A DNA stretch of 64,000 nucleotides from Flavobacterium marginilacus (GTDB taxonomy: Bacteria > Bacteroidota > Bacteroidia > Flavobacteriales > Flavobacteriaceae), in assembly GCF_026870155.1 (NCBI RefSeq), contig NZ_CP113975.1, forward strand, positions 4,836,001 to 4,900,000, written 5' to 3'. The notes below the pieces were generated by a model. That model had not been told where the DNA came from. It made no database searches and saw only the letters and a list, made by a program, of their open reading frames with translations. This document shows, piece after piece, positions 61,750 through 64,000 of this stretch (its first letter is position 1; each line of letters opens with the position of its first letter). Both the position numbers and the translations under genes were made by a program.

Positions 61750-62022
61750 CTACTCGGCAGTAACCGGATCAATTATTTCAGTAACCAGACTTATTTTATT
61801 AGCTGGAAAGCCACCTTTATCGGCATGTTCCCGAATCATTTCTTCATTAGGGGCAATATATACACAATAAATTTTGTCATCAGTCACATAACTGTGCTTC
61901 CACTGTATTTCCGGTCCCATTTTCCGTAACACATCACAGGATGCATTCGAAATAGCTTTTAACTGCTCCGGCGTTAAATCCCCGGCATTGGGAATCTCCC
62001 TTTCAATAACATACTTTGGCAT
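61750..62022 (-). CDS. DUF4242 (nickel-binding-like) small protein
   Basis: A 90-residue ferredoxin-like alpha/beta protein (MPKYVIEREIPNAGDLTPEQLKAISNASCDVLRKMGPEIQWKHSYVTDDKIYCVYIAPNEEMIREHADKGGFP). This matches the DUF4242 group, some members of which bind nickel. The His in KHSY, Cys in DKIYCVY and His/Asp in REHADKGGFP are the likely ligands by family comparison. Cytoplasmic; role unknown. Confidence 0.88.
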   Translation of the reverse strand: MPKYVIEREIPNAGDLTPEQLKAISNASCDVLRKMGPEIQWKHSYVTDDKIYCVYIAPNEEMIREHADKGGFPANKISLVTEIIDPVTAE

Positions 62023-62434
62023 ACAAATTAAATTAAAAAGTTAGAATACAATAATTTATAGAAAACCTCTTTGAATCCATTTTAAAAAAACAAACGGAAC
62101 TAAAGCGGTTTATTCAGAAAGGGGCAGTACAGACAATTGCTTTTTAAACATACAAGCACTACAGCAGTCAAAATCGGCTGATACAGTAACCCATAAAAGC
62201 CGATTTCTAAACAAACACAAACGTTATGATTCTGTGCATACGCAAATAGATATTTAAACGAACTGACTCTCTATTTCACCCTGAATCACAGCCTGTATTC
62301 TATATTAAAGGTACGATAAATACCGGTACCAAATTCGGGCTTAACAAACTTATAACACTGAAAATCAATTATAAAAAAAGGAGGAAACCATAACGGCTTT
62401 CCCCCTTTTTCTTAAATTAACTATGTAAAATTAT
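62023..62434. other. Intergenic stretch with hairpins
   Basis: No convincing gene. It contains a perfect 9-bp inverted repeat, AAATCGGCT (62171-62179) and AGCCGATTT (62198-62206), and a GGAGGAAACC/GGCTTTCCCCC hairpin at 62374-62411 that on the minus strand ends in T and may terminate the next gene. Confidence 0.5.
62374..62411 (-). terminator. Probable terminator of the MORN-type gene
   Basis: AAAGGGGGAAAG and CTTTCCTCC-like arms pair imperfectly; a run of T follows on the minus strand. Confidence 0.55.
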
Positions 62435-62794
62435 CTAGTTTGAAGTCGCAAAGGCATCTTGTCTCCAATTTTTAACTTTTGCTACTTTATTATTGGAAAA
62501 ATCCACTTCGCAAAGACTGTTTTTATCATTATTCTGAGACCAGAAAAACCATTTACCAGTTTTTACTCCCGCAACGTATTCGCCAGAGGCAATTTTGTCA
62601 CCCGCTTCGTTGTAAGAAACCCAAATTCCTTCCAATTTACCGTTTTCAAAATATCCTTCTTGCTGCACTTGTCCATTTTCATAAAAATAAGTAGCTTTAA
62701 GTTTTTTACCAAATGGCTCTAAAACAGGTTTTGCATCTTGGGCAAAAATTGCACCAGAAAATAATACCGCTGCCAAAATCATTATCTTTTTCAT
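62435..62794 (-). CDS. Small secreted MORN/YwqK-like repeat protein
   Basis: ATG 62794 gives MKKIMILAAVLFSGAIFAQ, a signal peptide; the longer frame to 62845 adds no conserved part. The 119-residue protein has MORN-type repeats with the antitoxin YwqK-like pattern: ATYFYENGQVQQEGYFENGKLEGIWVSYNEAGDKIASGEYVAGVKTGKWFFW. The repeats may bind membranes or partner proteins. The YwqK antitoxin role known elsewhere should not be assumed; no toxin is adjacent. Confidence 0.8.
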   Translation of the reverse strand: MKKIMILAAVLFSGAIFAQDAKPVLEPFGKKLKATYFYENGQVQQEGYFENGKLEGIWVSYNEAGDKIASGEYVAGVKTGKWFFWSQNNDKNSLCEVDFSNNKVAKVKNWRQDAFATSN

Positions 62795-62959
62795 ATCGTT
62801 AGTTTTTAATTGTTTGTACCTTACTTGTATCAAAATTAGAAACAAATTTCACATTAAAAAAACATTTTGGTAACAATTTCATAACACAGACAAAAGCTTA
62901 ACATTGGAACTTAAACAACATGTATTTTACTTACAAAATATTACTTTTTTGAAGCGATT

Positions 62960-63095
62960 TAAAAAAGTGGCTGCACTTTTTTGGAGCAGGAACATCTTGC
63001 ATTTTTGAAAGTTCCCTCCAGCCTTCCACTGTATCTATTGTGCCGAACCCCGGCACAATAGGATGCCGTTTCAGTCTGGGCTAAAATACAGCATT
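62960..63095. repeat. Structured intergenic element (dispersed Flavobacteria-type)
   Basis: A stretch opening GGCTGCACTTTTTTGGAGC, with a strong hairpin TTGTGCCG (63039-63046) and CGGCACAA (63051-63058) in its centre and closing GGATGCCGTTTCAGTCTGGG. I recall similar composite sequences between genes of many Flavobacteria, which suggests a dispersed repeat or an RNA element. The recollection is unverified, and no named RNA family was assigned. Confidence 0.5.
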
Positions 63096-63203
63096 TTTAC
63101 TTTTTTTAGAATTAACCGCTGTTGTCCATAATAAGGACTAACTGGTTTTAAAAAATTTTTAGGCATTAACTGTAAATTTAACAAAACAAATAATAAATAC
63201 AAT

Positions 63204-63236
63204 TTGATATAAAATTCATAATTAGTCCTAAATTTG
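63204..63236 (+). promoter_or_regulatory. aspS promoter
   Basis: TTG (63204-63206), a 22-base spacer and TAAATTTG (63229-63236) fit the Bacteroidota consensus. A 135-base leader precedes the aspS ATG. Confidence 0.65.
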
Positions 63237-63371
63237 CACTCGTGCTAAAAAGCAAAAACTAAAATTTATATCATCTACGGAAGTCATAATTGTGGCATTT
63301 GAAATTAAAAGGAGGAAGCCCAGCGGGCTTCGGGTATAATAATCTAAATAACACTTGTAAATAAAAATATA

Positions 63372-64000
63372 ATGTACAGAAGTCATACATGCGGAGAGTT
63401 AAACGCCTCACATATCAATACCGAAGTTACGCTTGCCGGTTGGGTTCAAAAATCAAGAGATAAAGGATTTATGAATTGGGTAGATTTACGCGACCGATAC
63501 GGAATTACACAATTGATTTTTGACGAAAGCCGTACCGTAAAAGAAGTTTTTGAAGCTGCCAAAACTCTTGGGCGCGAATACGTGATCCAGGTAAGAGGAA
63601 CCGTTATTGAGCGTGAAGCCAAAAACAAAAACATTCCAACGGGAGAAATAGAGATTTTAGTTTCTGAACTAAATATTTTAAATGCTGCTTTGACACCGCC
63701 ATTTACCATCGAAGATGAAACTGACGGTGGTGAAGACATCCGAATGAAATACCGTTACCTTGACATTCGAAGAAATCCAGTAAAAAACAGCTTGCTTTTC
63801 CGTCACAAAGTGGCAATGGAAGTACGTAAATACCTTTCGGATTTAGATTTCTGCGAAGTAGAAACTCCTTATTTAATTAAATCAACGCCGGAAGGCGCAA
63901 GAGATTTCGTTGTTCCGTCAAGAATGAACGAAGGACAATTCTATGCTTTGCCACAATCACCACAGACTTTCAAACAATTATTGATGGTGGGCGGAATGGA
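63372..64000 (+). CDS. aspS: Aspartate--tRNA ligase, N-terminal part (runs off the window)
   Basis: About 209 residues of a bacterial-type AspRS are visible. The N-terminal OB-fold anticodon-binding domain reads [44 protein letters not shown], with the conserved QVRGTV stretch. The catalytic core begins with [29 protein letters not shown] (motif 1) and ends with the [13 protein letters not shown] and [19 protein letters not shown] stretches. The window stops before motif 3. It charges tRNA-Asp and is distinct from asnS at 12213. Confidence 0.96.
   Translation, partial: MYRSHTCGELNASHINTEVTLAGWVQKSRDKGFMNWVDLRDRYGITQLIFDESRTVKEVFEAAKTLGREYVIQVRGTVIEREAKNKNIPTGEIEILVSELNILNAALTPPFTIEDETDGGEDIRMKYRYLDIRRNPVKNSLLFRHKVAMEVRKYLSDLDFCEVETPYLIKSTPEGARDFVVPSRMNEGQFYALPQSPQTFKQLLMVGGM

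Noticed and set aside
62435..62794. Calling the MORN-type protein an antitoxin
   Set aside because: The repeats resemble YwqK, but a signal peptide is present and no toxin gene is adjacent.

Overview
The window looks like chromosome of a Flavobacterium-type member of the Bacteroidota. It is AT-rich. Several genes have a Bacteroidota promoter element (TAnnTTTG, often with an upstream TTG). Family content fits: LytTR two-component pair, ECF sigma factor with TPR anti-sigma-like protein, CHAT protease, WG-repeat protein, PorT-like barrel, LemA/DUF3137 pair, and TolC/RND pumps. Core genes (asnS, rpoN, sucA, sucB, a polyprenyl synthase, aspS, tRNA-Ser) alternate with accessory blocks. All identifications come from reading the sequence; no database search was run.

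Layout. 1-8.9 kb: two paralogous CPA2 antiporters on the minus strand (the first cut by the window edge). They bracket an orphan gene with an ADP-ribosyltransferase-like motif set, a LemA/DUF3137 pair, a LytTR kinase-regulator pair, an orphan secreted-protein gene framed by an attC-like palindrome, and an SMR exporter. 9-16.6 kb: an MMPL/RND exporter, a tiny membrane protein carrying a cytochrome-oxidase-subunit-I-like signature, asnS, rpoN, a membrane protein and a PorT-like barrel. 16.8-19.1 kb: polysaccharide deacetylase, an IS200-type element, a decayed TetR gene and tRNA-Ser. 19.2-22.2 kb: asparaginase, acyltransferase, TatD. 22.4-30.6 kb: ECF sigma and TPR anti-sigma facing away from a lipoprotein, a PKD/beta-barrel protein, a secreted TPR-CHAT protease and a retropepsin-like protease. 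30.6-41.8 kb: TetA-like MFS pump, WG-repeat protein, sucB-sucA, a small barrel, a toxin-antitoxin module with broken toxin, and polyprenyl synthase with two companions. 42.1-58.7 kb: two paralogous efflux operons, each YceI-TetR-TolC-adaptor-RND. Between them lie a membrane orphan and a second ECF sigma gene. 58.8-64 kb: a second toxin-antitoxin module with broken toxin, an orphan secreted protein, a DUF3754 protein, DUF4242 and MORN-type small proteins, a structured intergenic repeat, and the start of aspS.

Strongest observations. (1) The two efflux operons share an identical palindromic operator (GGAAACTTT, 10-bp spacer, AAAGTTTCC) over the promoter, and their TetR proteins have identical DNA-reading helices, so cross-regulation is likely. 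(2) The ECF/anti-sigma/CHAT locus looks like an envelope-stress or regulated-proteolysis system, with a duplicated GGGTAAC element in front of its divergent half. (3) Both toxin-antitoxin modules keep an intact antitoxin while the toxin is frameshifted, one at a 10-A run. (4) Orphan genes at the left end are followed by attC-like inverted-repeat elements, suggesting isolated cassettes. (5) A 147-residue membrane protein carries the heme-ligand-region motif of oxidase subunit I.
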